DNA of 64,000 nucleotides from Udeniomyces pyricola. Its lineage: Eukaryota; Basidiomycota; Tremellomycetes; Cystofilobasidiales; Mrakiaceae. Positions 1 through 11,400 of this stretch are shown piece after piece (the first letter of the stretch is position 1; the number at the start of each line of letters is the position of its first letter). The notes beneath the pieces are model-generated. The model had not been told where the DNA came from. It saw only the letters and a program-made list of their open reading frames with translations, and searched no databases. The position numbers and the translations under genes are program-made. The DNA lies in the NCBI GenBank assembly GCA_039545295.1, contig BCIK01000006.1, positions 248,001-312,000 on the forward strand. Direction: 5' to 3'.

Positions 1-2737
1 TGATAATTCCGCATCTTTCCACGACGGTCAGATACGATTCGCCGTATCGGCCCGTACTAGGATCAGTGGGGTTCTCGTGCAGAGCTCGAGCAAAGAACGG
101 CCTTTGAAGGAAAAAGACGGCTTCGCAGCAGCTTAGTGCAAGCTGTTTGGAGTAGCACCGCAAGGTATTCCACATTTATCAGTTAAGTATCGGACGAGAT
201 GAGATCGATCGAGGACGTCTTTCTTACCGCATGTTGCTGGAAAGTCAGCTTAATATCGCTGGGATCTGTCGGTGGGGTTTCCCGGGTAGCATCGGCAGGC
301 GTGAGGTAAACAGAGGGAAAAACCAAGGCACTGGCTCGGCAACGCAAGTGAAATGGGATTCCCCTCTCGAACGTAACGCTGGATAGAACGACCGAACAGA
401 TTACCTCGCTCAGCACCATCAAAGCGGTAAATTCCATTTGAATCCCAAGGAACTCACACAGAGAGCCATAGTTTCCGGACGCTGGCATACGACGGCGCTT
501 GCACATTCATCACTTGCTTGAGCACCCTATCGCGCCAAACGTGGTCGTCAGTCATTGATCGTGCCACATCGAGTACCCAAGTAAGAAGTATCAACTCACT
601 CGTTTGATATCATTGAAAGCTGGAACTTCATCGTGCCAAATCCAACTAGAGGCTCGGTGAGACTGGGCAGCTTCTCCTCCTCTGGAAAGCGGACGTCAAA
701 ATGCTGGGGGGACATGCCGCCTGGCCGACCAAAGCAATTTGCCTGATACAGTATTGCTCAGTAAACACAGACGGGAAATGATCGGACAGTATATGGAGGG
801 CCAGAAGAATTCCTTTGACTCACTTGAAATACTTCTTCGGAGTAAGTCTCCCAAAAGACCCTTCGTCTCTCATCCCGAGCGTTGTGAGGGAGGTTCCAAC
901 ATGCGCCATCTCGATGAATCCCCATCTGTGACGCATCAAACCAAAGGCCCAGTTAATTACAAATTGGTCGCGGCCTACTGAGCATTCGTAGGTACTGACT
1001 GCTTGAATGAGCCTCATGATGAGCCCCCACAGAGGCCAGCAGTAATCAGCCCCTCGGATACGATCTATGTACAAGTGATAACTGGACATATCAAAATAGA
1101 TAAACTGATGTGAATAAACAGTCCGCTGACTCAAGGGTCTGTATGTGGTAGAAGTACTGACTTTGCCATGATGTGCTGTGTGATGAAACATGAACTTGGG
1201 TCAGTTGAGACACTACAGTCGAACGAAGCAGGAGCAGGAGATACAAAGGTAGAAAGAAGAAAGATATTGAGTCGACTTACTAAGCATTGCAGAGCAGGTA
1301 TGGTAGGGGCATCAAGAAAGTTGCAAATGGAGAGAGATTCCGTCGCGAGATGATAGAAATCTTTGGCTATCGAGAAGTCATTGGGGTCGGAAGATTGGTC
1401 GTACAGGGAACCGGTGGAAAGGATCATGTAGATTAGACTGAGTTTGTGAGGGTGTACGTCGGAAGTCCAGTCGTTCTCGTTGGCTGAATAGGGAGTGGAA
1501 TAGAAGGATGAAATGTAGCTCAAGACCGTCGATTCGAGGACGATATTGTAGCTGTGATGCAGTCGCGTGAGATAGGTCTGACGAGCCAAGGGAGGATAGT
1601 CACGTATCCACAACTGAGAACGTAGCACTCACTTCCAAGCATAGTGCAAGTAGTAGAGATTGACCAGTTTGGAAACCTCTGCTAATAATGGGAGTTGGCG
1701 TCGTAGGGCTTGATATGACTTGGCTGAGGTAGCATGGGTGGCTGGGAGAAAGACGGAGGTCATCGGACGGCGAGCATCCGAGGAAGATGTGACTTGAGTG
1801 GATCTGGACGCTTGCTCTCTCTCGTGGCTCTGATGATGTTCATGATGGAAAAGATTCGATGATGAGCCAAGTGGAACAAGGGAAAACAGGACAAGGCACG
1901 CGGCCGAATCCTCACCTCTGAGTTCAACCACTCCGAGCCAGCTGTGGCACCGCTGGTTGAGATAGAAAGACAGGAGGTCAGCTCGAAGTAAGTTCAGTCA
2001 CGGTAGCCTGACGTTCTCCTTGTATCTTGGAAGAGAATCAGCAAAAACCAAGGATCGATGCAGCACAGTTAACCACCAAGCGCTTACACAAATCTGGACG
2101 TCCCTTCTTCTCCCAGGACGAGTGTCCCGAAGCTCCTTTCCCAGCCTTCTTCAGCAACTGAAGGCTCTTGGTTTGTGTCGGATGAATCTTCATTGGGACC
2201 GTCGAACTGCTCGCTGGGTTTCCATGTTCTATCGGCTCCCGTCGAGGAAGGACTCGCAAGATTCGTTGGTGACGTTCCTCGGTCGGCGGCATTTTGCGCG
2301 TCGGACCGCGAAGTAGTCGTAGGAGACGTTGCGGCGTTGACAGTACTCGAAGGTTCGAACGGGATCCCATGGGTGGCGAGGAGGGCCTCAGCTGCTTGTA
2401 ATCGCTTCTTGAGCCGGTCGTATTGGGCACCAAACGAGGTAGCGCTCATGGCCGTCTTGGACGCCAGCTTCCCATCGGGACACAATGCTGCGCATCCACG
2501 CTTTATACAACTGTTGCATGGGATCCTACGGTCGCACTTGAGCTTCCTTCTGCGGCATTCTAAGAACGACTCCTCATTCAGACCGAGCAGTACAAGGGAG
2601 GATATCAACGTCGGCCCTTCCATGTGACTGTCGAAGATCAAGGACTGATCAGATACAACAGGCTTACCCGCACAATTGACGCGACCAAGCTCGACTCCCG
2701 AAGAGGTTGAAGGGAGAGACTCCTGCGAGGGCGGCAT
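1..2737 (-). CDS. Zn(II)2Cys6 fungal transcription factor (3' partial)
   Basis: A fungal-specific regulator with an N-terminal Zn2Cys6 DNA-binding cluster and a Fungal_trans middle domain; it would act in the nucleus on unknown targets. The start ATG is at 2737. Exon 1 (2668-2737) ends inside the cluster; removing a 108 bp GT-AG intron (2560-2667) restores CAECRRRKLKC followed by CDRRIPCNSCIKRGC, the CX2CX6C...CX2CX6C pattern. A short coiled-coil-like stretch follows (AQYDRLKKRLQAAEALL). The middle domain is spread over further exons (about 1630-1720, 1250-1560, 820-1090), with the typical Trp/Leu-rich WPLWGLIMRLIQA segment near 1030. Near the window edge the frame still reads LQRPFFARALHENP, so the C-terminus lies beyond base 1. 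The gene is divergent from the RIM20-like gene. The family and direction are clear; the regulated pathway is not. Confidence 0.85.
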
Positions 2738-3298
2738 AGTGGGTGTGAGGAGATCGGTACTGGATTGGGGAAGGTCGTTTGGCTGATAGAAGAGCAGAAC
2801 GTAGTGGTTACCAATGCGGGGAAACCAATGACATGGCTCTTGTTTCGTGAGGTATGCCGATTTGATTTCACAGAGTCCAGACTGACAGTGGAAATGCACA
2901 TGCCGCCGGCTTCTCGGACCGAGGACTGGCAATATTATGGCTATCATGATATTTTCTTCCCTCTGATCTGTACTATTTCCGCAAGATAACTGAGTCATGA
3001 CGACAGCTTCTGATTATGCTTGCGTTTTTCTTGCTCTTCGCTGTACGTTGTACTCCTACACGCAACGGACACAAAATGTAAAAAGTCAAAAACAAATCAG
3101 TGTACTATGTGTGCAGTACATTCAGTATTCAGGCGGTCGCGATTCTGTATCCTGTTCGATCCGCGTCACGTCCGCTCGGCGCTCGTCACCGCGTCACCGT
3201 CGCCTCCACGTACGGACCACCAGCACACGCACAACCACATTCTACAGTACTCAATTATCCGTCGTGGCCCATCATAGCCTTGCCTCTCACTTAGCAAC
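2738..3298. other. Divergent intergenic region (TF / RIM20)
   Basis: This is 561 bp between two divergent start codons, so it must hold both promoters and 5' leaders. The part from about 3120 is rich in CGTC and CAC motifs. ORFs read across it are short and overlapping and do not look coding. I recognise no specific operator. Confidence 0.5.
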
Positions 3299-6200
3299 AT
3301 GGTAAGTCTCACGATCAACGTATGGCTCCTCGATTAGCCACCAACCAACGTTCTTGAACTGATCAGCTGCGCTTTCACCTCAGGACAAGCAGCTCATCTT
3401 GCCGTTCAAGAAGACGGTCGCGCTTCCGACGCTGCCGTCTTCCCTTCGCAATTATATCGGCACCCACTTCAAGGATATCAGCCCGGAAGCCTTTGTCAAC
3501 GACATCGCCCACTTTGCTAAGCTCAGGACTGATGCCGTCGAGTCTTCCATCGACGTTCACCGAGAAAGCGTCGCCAAGCTTGTCAAGTATGTTCGCCCCC
3601 TCGGTTCTCAGTCGCACTCGTAATGACGTCGGCTGTTACTTTGTCCGGCCATCTTCTCAATTACCTGTAATTTTCATTCGGTCTCATCTCAACCTTGATT
3701 CTTTGTACGGATGGTTCTATCTCAGGTATCACGCCAATGTGGCCTACTTACTCTCAAAGCTACCGCCAGACGTACGTCTCGTTTGGGGTCTTTGCCTCCT
3801 TTCGCGTCGCGTCGCGTCGATACAGGGCGCTCGCAATCTTGCGACTTCGCAAGCCAATTATTTGCCTGTTGCCTGACTCTTGCATGCACACGTCTTCTTC
3901 TATCTCCCCAGATCAACCAACCTTTCCCATACCTCCCTCCGTTTCCTCCTCCTTACACGCTCCACACTCCTCCCCCGGTCCAGCTGCCGACCCTCGCGCA
4001 CGAGCGTTTTGCCGTCCTATTCAACCTCGCTACCTGTCATGCCAATCTGGTAAGCCAGTCAGCCTTTGAGTCTTCTGATACGTATATTTGTTGTGACTCA
4101 CCCGTACTATTCCTAAAACTTTCAGGGCTCTGAAGAATCTCGCTCAACGTCCGAATCGCTCAAACGAGCCATCGCGGCTTTCTCAGTTTGTCCTGCTTTT
4201 CTCACATTCACTTGACCTGAACTTTACTGTCTAACAGAATACTACCGCTTGTCTTCGTTTGGCCTTAGACTGCGGCAGCCATCTTTTCGCATCTTCTGAC
4301 CGACCTGCTTCCGAGTCTTCCCACCCTCGAATCCTTTGGCTCGGCTGTTTACGATTTTAAAGAGGGATATCTGGAGACCATGACAAGACTGTGCGAGGCC
4401 ATGGCCCAGGAGTGTTTTTGGCAAAGTGCAGTTCTTGGTGAGTGAGCTTCGAGCTTGATAAGTTTGAGCGAGGAAGTAAGGGCTGAGCTCACATGTGCTC
4501 ATCTTTCTCTTTTGTAGACAAGTACAAGAACGGCATTATCTCCAAACTCGCTATGAAGGTGCGTAGGCTTCAACATATGTCTATGAGCGACTGGAACCTA
4601 TGCTCATACTGTTTGGTACATGTGTCATTCAGGTTTCGGACCTCTATGATCAAGCTTTGATCGCTTCGCAGAAGGATCACCCGACAACATCGACGTACCT
4701 GCCTGCCGTAAGTCCCCGAGTCAAACACTACCCAGCCGTCTAAACGCCTTCGCATGCTGCTTCTTGGCTAATGGAACTTGTTACAGGCGTGGGCAGCTCT
4801 CATGAACGTTAAAAAGCTGCATTTCTCAGCTGCGGCCCAATGTAAGTTATCTTTGCTTGGTTTCATGACTGGACAACGGCAACTCAGCTAACACGGCTCC
4901 TTCTATCTGATCAGACCGAATGAGTGTCGAAGACTTGGAGAAGAACCGATATGGCGAAGAAATCTCACGTCTCGAGGTCGGTACATCTTCAATCATTGCC
5001 TGGCGTCTGCTGAGTTCACCGGCTCATCTTGTGATGACCATTTGATTGCAGACCGCACAAGGACTCGCTAAGAAAGCTCTGGACTTTGCCAAGAAGGGAC
5101 ACGTGACAGACGGCGTGCTTGCCGATATCAAGGTATGCCTATCATTCAACGATCCAGTTTGGGTGTTGCCATAAACATACTGACACCGTTTTATCGTTGC
5201 TATGCCAGACGATGCAATCTACCCTTGATACCAACCTAACTCGAGCTCGTCGTGATAACGATCTCATCTATCTCGCGCTCGTTCCTCCCATGAGCGAGCT
5301 CCCGTCGATCGCGGGCGTCATGCTTGTCAAGCCTATCTTACCCGCCGAGATCAAAGATAGCCTTGGCTGGCTCATGAAGGAGGGTGGAGGCCTCGGTTGG
5401 GAAGGACTTGTCGACTATGGTGTTCATGTTGCAATCAGTGAGTCAAATCGCTTGAAAAGAATCTGCCCAAGTTTGAAGAGAAGATGATCGTGTATCTCAC
5501 CCTTGGGATTGCTTCGCCCTCTCGTCCGGCTATGTAGGTGTCTACGATGATAGGAAAGACACGTTCGTCCGGGACGAAATCATTGGCCGCAAGAAAGAGA
5601 TTGACGGGATCGTAGCCTCGTACGTAATCCGTCCAACATCAAGCCCAGTACATGCGTCAACGTCATCTTCCACGTTGCGAAATTGACGCTTGATGTTCTC
5701 TCCTTTTGGCTGGAACTATGAACTGTTAGAACCTTGCAATCCCTCAATTTACCCGCTTCGTTACAAGCGATTGAACGTCCGATTGGGCTACCTCCCTCGC
5801 TCCTGGGCATGGCTGAGGACGTTCGACGAGAGGGTGGAGCCGAGAAGATTAGGCGAATGCTTCAAGACGTGTCAGGTCTCAGACAAGGGGCCGACAGTAT
5901 CCTCAACGAAGTGAGAACGTCAATCGCTTTCAAGCTCGACTCAAATTCTTGAGCCTATATCATCTAACATTGGTCTACTTTACTTTTGCTCTGATCTCTA
6001 CCTTATCAAACTAGGCATTTGATGTTCTCGACCAAGAGGCCGAGGAAGATGAGTCGTTCCGAAACCAGTATGGTTCTGCAGCCGCCCGACCTGCATCACA
6101 CAAAGTCAATGGTGATTTCATCGCCATGGGCTCGAGCCATCGCCAAACACTAGAGCAGGCAGGCGCAAGTGACCGTGTCGTCAAGCAGAAATGGGAGGAA

Positions 6201-7638
6201 TGGGAGGATCGCATCGAAGTGCTCGGCGGAGATGAGGTTCGTGGACTTACCGATGCCTTGACCTAATGTTATGCCCTCATCTTCCTGCTGATGCTAGCCG
6301 GATACTCCCTTTGGTTTTGCAGACCTCTTTGGTGGCCTCCATTCCGCGACTTCCCACGGGTCCCTCACTCTCCTCGACGCCAGTCACCCGTCTCATGCAC
6401 ACACTGCTTGAATCGCTAGCTGACCTTTCTTCTAGCCGACAAAGGCTCGTCGATCAAGCTAAGCACCTTTCCTCGACCGACGACATTCGACCTGTGATCA
6501 TCGCTGAAGCCAACGCCATTCAGCGCGACTCCGGGGCTGGTAAAGTCAAGACGGAATGGTTCGAGGGGCTGTTTGAACGTGAACTCGTCAAGTACGAGCG
6601 TCTCAAAGGAGAGATGGATAGTAAAGCTCAAGAGGTCGACCGAGTTCTTGAAGAGCTGACGGAACAAAACGAAGCGTTCGTCACCAGCCGAAAGACGAGC
6701 CCGACGATCAAGGCGAGAGAGCAGGCACTCATGGATCTCGAAGTCGCGTACCGCATGTATTCGGAAATCATGGTCAACCTTCGAGATGGTACCCAAGTAG
6801 GTGGTTCTCTTTCCTTGGCCTTGTCTTCACAACGTCCATCCCTCTCTCTGGATCGAATGATTGATCGAGTCCTCGCGTGTATTTTCTTCCAATCTCAGTT
6901 CTACTCGGACTTTACGACGTTGCTTAGCAGGTACCGAGACTCGTGCAAGAACTATGTCTGGAGCCGTCGGTCAAACGTAGCGTGCGTCTAAAAAGCATAT
7001 CACGTCCTGTCCGCATGTTGAACTCTTGATGGTCGCCCTTGCTGAGTTAAACGTTGATGTTGTTTCCTTGTCCTTTTCGTTTTTTTTTGTCATATTTGAT
7101 CTCCTATATCTCATTTTGTCTCTCCAGCGACCTCACCGCTTCTCTCAGCCGAGCCTCCATTGCTACTGCAGTGCCTCCCTCGATGCCAGTCCAATCTCCG
7201 TCTCGACGGGAGTACAGCAATCAAACCTACGATGACCAACCATCCTACCCATCGCCTCCCGCTCCCGCTCCTCCTCCTCATCCCGACCATAACCATCATC
7301 ACTACCAACATCTACCCTCGCCTCCTCCTCCCCTTGCACCTCTTCCTACTGCTAATCGTCCACCGACTTTGCAACAGCCTCGTCAGGCCCCTGCATTCTT
7401 CCTGCCGCCTCCCAACTCGGCCGCTTGGGAAACGCAAGCGCTTCCACCACCCCCTCCTCCTCCGCCCTCGGCGCCATGGCCGCTTGCCGCCAACTCGCCC
7501 GCTCGGACATCATCATCATCAGCACCAGCGACGACGACAAGGAGAAGAGAAGAACCACCTTCGACCTCGGTAGCATCCTCTGCGACGACTTCGACACCGA
7601 GACGGTCCGAAAGAAAGAAGGGGGGCGCCATCATTTAA
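3299..7638 (+). CDS. RIM20: RIM20/PalA-like Bro1-domain protein (ALIX family)
   Basis: Bro1-domain scaffold of the ALIX/PalA family. In fungi Rim20/PalA links the ESCRT-III protein Snf7 to the Rim101/PacC pH regulator and its processing protease. About 18 exons are visible. The first coding exon is only the ATG (3299-3301); an 82 bp intron (3302-3383) precedes DKQLILPFKKTVALPTLPSS. The Bro1 domain runs from there (LRTDAV, LVKYHANVAYLLSKLP, ERFAVLFNLATCHANL) to about 5400. The middle (about 5700-6980) is helical, charged and coiled-coil-like, matching the V domain that binds YPxL peptides. The last exon (about 7130-7638) is Pro-rich with PPPPPPPP runs, ending in a basic tail and stop at 7636-7638. 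The N-terminal LPF...LRTDAV pattern fits Rim20/PalA better than Bro1/Vps31, but Bro1 is the alternative. Confidence 0.8.
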
Positions 7639-7808
7639 AAAAAAAAAAATGAGGGGAAAGTTTTGTGTCTCTCTCTCTCTCTCTCTCTACGAATATCTTT
7701 TGTTTGGTTTGGGTGCTTTTTTTTTATGTCTTGCCTTCTTCTTTTTCTTTCTTTTTTCTGTTTTGGAATGTCGCTGTTGATGTGTTCGCGTTTGGGCTGC
7801 TTCTCTTC

Positions 7809-7844
<36 letters not shown>

Positions 7845-8449
7845 GTAGGGAGATGCCAAGTTCAAANNNNNNNNNNNNNNNNNNNNNNNNNNNNNNNNNN
7901 NNNNNNNNNNNNGGGGGGGGGGGGGGGGGGGACTAGGTGCATGCTTCGACGACAAGAAAGGGAAAAGGGAAGAGACGAAAGGATAGGATGCATCAAAGTG
8001 CAAAGAAAGAAAGACAAGCAAGAACACGAATGAAGCAAAGGGTTATCGAAACGAGTTGGCAGAGGTATGGATGTGGTTAGATACGTCATGACGATTGACG
8101 AAAGTAAGAGAAAAGGGAAAGGAGGGGGGGGGAGAATGCTGAGATGGAACCAAGGAAGTAAAAAAAAAAAACAGATGAATGCGGGATGGGCGTGAATCTA
8201 GGAAAAGCCAGCAAGAAGAGGAAACGCAGCAAGAGAAAGTGAGAGAAGATGTGAAGAGCTAGAGGTGAAATCGATGGAAAGGGTGAGGGGTAGAAAGGGG
8301 GGGGGGGGAGGAGAGAGAGGGCCGAAGCGGTATGCTGATAACTACTGAACTAAACCCTCACGGTTCCTTGCGTCACCCGAAACCTCACCCTTCTCTCTGC
8401 TTTCCGGTCCTTCAGTAAAAATAATTAAATGAATAAAACCGTCTTCCCA
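7639..8449. other. Convergent 3' intergenic region with poly-G and gap
   Basis: This region lies between the 3' ends of the RIM20-like gene and the RhoGEF gene. It has a (TC)n run just after the RIM20 stop (7670-7688), a G33 tract (7811-7843), a 46-base assembly gap (7867-7912), a further G19 tract (7913-7931) and a G12 tract (8297-8308). The rest is purine-rich on the plus strand. No gene is seen. Confidence 0.7.
7811..7931. repeat. Long poly-G tracts flanking an assembly gap
   Basis: G33 (7811-7843) and G19 (7913-7931) bracket a run of N (7867-7912). The gap probably reflects failure to sequence or assemble the homopolymer, so the true length is unknown. Confidence 0.9.
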
Positions 8450-11400
8450 TCATCGAATCGGCACCGTCTCGAGGAGCTCAAAGAGCGACTCGCGATTCCT
8501 GTTGGTCGCAAGGATCCGTTTGTCGGTCTGATCGTCCCCGACGAGGCGCATCTTCTTGCCTTCCAGTACGCAGACGCTCTGACCGTTGTACGTGTTTCGA
8601 ACTTCGAGAAAGCGACCGTCCTTTTCGAAGAGGACGAGATAAGGGCCCCGCACGGCCACTTTGCACGGCTTGGTTTCCCAACAAACGTATGCCTGAAGGA
8701 CGTCGAGTTCATACAACAACAGGGCCGCATGAAGAAAGCAGAGGGAAAGAAAAGAAGAAGAAGAAGAAGAAACCACACAGAGATCTGTTGTTAGGAGATC
8801 TTCCTATCGACCGAATTTGAACAGTACATAGCCGAGCCCCACGAAATAAAACTTCACCAACACGAATCGAGTGATGCAAAGAGGCAAAGGGAAAAGAAAC
8901 TTACGCCTGCGTTGAGGAGTGAACCCTTATCGCTGATCCACGTCGCGCCAGCTTCGTAGACGAGAATGTAGGCCGTGTCGGTCAATCGGTACATACCTGT
9001 TCGAGTTTGACGAAGCATTGAAAGTATCCAAAACATACACACACATACACACACAAAACCATCCCAAGTAAGACAAAACACGCGTTTAGTCACGACCTCG
9101 CCGCGTGTGCTTTCACAGAAGTGATCAATGTAGAAGGGTAGTAACCACATAAGGGGTGTAGACCAGAGAGATATGGAGTATCAGAACGAAATCAACGTAC
9201 CGAGGGCTTTGGTCGAACAGACACGAGTCCGTAAGCCCGAGAGGGTTGGATTTTCCGCCCATTTGTCCGGCCAGATTGGGACGGTAAAATTGGTCGAGAG
9301 ACTGGAACCAAAGACAAAAACGGACGAGATGAATTCGAAGAGAAAGATGTCAGTCGGAGGTCTGTTCAATCTAGAAAGAGTCGAAGCAAGCGCAGGGGAA
9401 GAACAAGATAGGCAGGGAGAGAGAGATATCGCGAAGAACAAGAAAGACAGACACGGGCAAGGTTAGCTCACCTCAAGCAATCCAGGATGACAAACGACCG
9501 ATCCGTCGCGATATGGAACGTCCGATCGCCACCAAACGTCACCTTCAACACATGCCCCACCACGAAGACTTCGGCCAACAACTGGAACGTCTTGCGACCG
9601 GTCCTTAGTGACGTCGTCGAGGAGGTGGACGAAACGGTGGAGGTGGTCGACTTGCGATGGAGGAAGCTGTTGATAGACCGCGAGGTCGAAGGCGATTCGA
9701 GAATCGGAACGGGCTCGAGGACGCGAATGGTCGTTTGGCCAGAGAGCTGAAAGAAGGAGACATCAGCCCATGGGCGCTCTAAAAACATTCCCAGCGAAGC
9801 AACTAAACAAACAAGATGAAGACGACCAGCCAGAAAGATGAAAGAAAAGTAAAACTCCCACCTTGTTGTAGCAGCAAAACGTGATGACGAGTGAGTCCAG
9901 ACGGCGCCCGATCTGGAAAGAAGCTACATTCTCACCCCATCTATCAAAGCGGTTCCAAATGAAGCAAAAGCAGGGAAACACAAACGAGTTATATACAGTA
10001 GCCCGACACGGCTCAACCCACGTTTCCACCAAACGACACCCAGTTCCTTTCAACTCATCCTCTTTTCGACAAAAAGCAGAGAAAAGAGAGGAAGAGAAGC
10101 ACGATTCACCCTGAAATGATCTCCCCCGATTCTTTCTTGACATGCTTCCAGCTCGCCGGGTTCGCCTCGGGAATCAACTTTGCGAGTGGATAGAGGTACA
10201 ACGTCCCTGTGACGAGGGCGAGCATGCAGTCGAATGCCTCGAGGATCGCCACATCCGAGATGGAAGTGGAAGCAAAGATTTGCGTCTGCGAAGAGGCATC
10301 GTCTGAAAAAGAGCCAGAGGCAAACGGATGCGTAACGATCAGTCGATCAAGCGTCACGACCCGAGGTCAAAAGAGCCAAGAAGATTGGAAGGAAGATAGA
10401 TAGATGAAGGGCAGAGAGAGGGAGAGAGACACGCACCTCGGTAGCCAATCGTCATCCCTGTTGAATCGCCGACAACAATCATTTCTCGTCCGTTTCGCAC
10501 TGAAATTTACAAGCCCCGAAATCGAGAAGAAAAAAAAAAGAAGATAAAGCGAAATGGGTTAGATTCTTGAGAGTGCCGAGTACTCCACCCTTTCACGCCG
10601 TGATCACCCATATCGTCTATATTCTCTCTTCTGATCGAAAGGGNNAGGGGGGGGGGGGGGGGNGGGAGAGAAGGAGAAAATGGACCATCCGAATCCTTAC
10701 CAAACGTCGAACTGCAAACAATCTTATTCGGCGCGCCCACTCCAAACGCCTTGGAGACAATGCATCTCTCCGTGTTCTCCACCGAAGGGTCATAGGAGAA
10801 ATGGCTCGAGGTGGACGTCATTGTGCGATGGAGCGACAGGTTTGAGGCAGACGCCGCTGTCGAAGCGGGCGTCATGGCCCATGGACCACCGCCACCGGAT
10901 GGATTCGTCGGGTCGGATGATCGGTAGTTGATCGACGCGGGTCGGCTGAGAGACGGACTCTTGGTCGGATAAAAAGGCACAGGTACAAGCTCAAAGACCT
11001 GTATTACGACACATCAAGCCGAACAAAGTGAGAAAGNAAAAAAAAAAAAAAAAAAAAAAAAAANANANAGAAAGAGAAAGAAAGAAATATCAGCATTCCT
11101 CGCCAACAAAAGCACATTCATGTCCCAAGATCGGAAACTTCTGGCTCTTGACGCACCGCATGGGACTCATTGGCGACGTTCCGAACGAGGATCTGGTTCT
11201 TGATAGCTGCGACCCATTCCTTGCGGCTATTCTCCGTATCGACATAGAGAGAGTAACCTTTGCCAGTCGCACGGTGCTCGATGTGAAAGGGGTAGATCGT
11301 CCTCTACACAACAAAGACGAACAGAGTCAACTTGGCGTGAGCTTACGTATGCCTCTTGTAATAGTTACCGGAAGAGGACGTAATAGAGGGTTGGAGGACA

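Noticed and set aside
1600..1640. A 19-nt GTGAGT...CAG segment that looked like an ultra-short intron in the Zn2Cys6 gene.
   Set aside because: Removing 19 nt breaks the frame. Using a later acceptor gives an 81 bp intron that keeps the domain in frame (HYAWNYNIVLES). A similar 23-nt candidate near 1140 is likewise replaced by an intron of about 80 bp.
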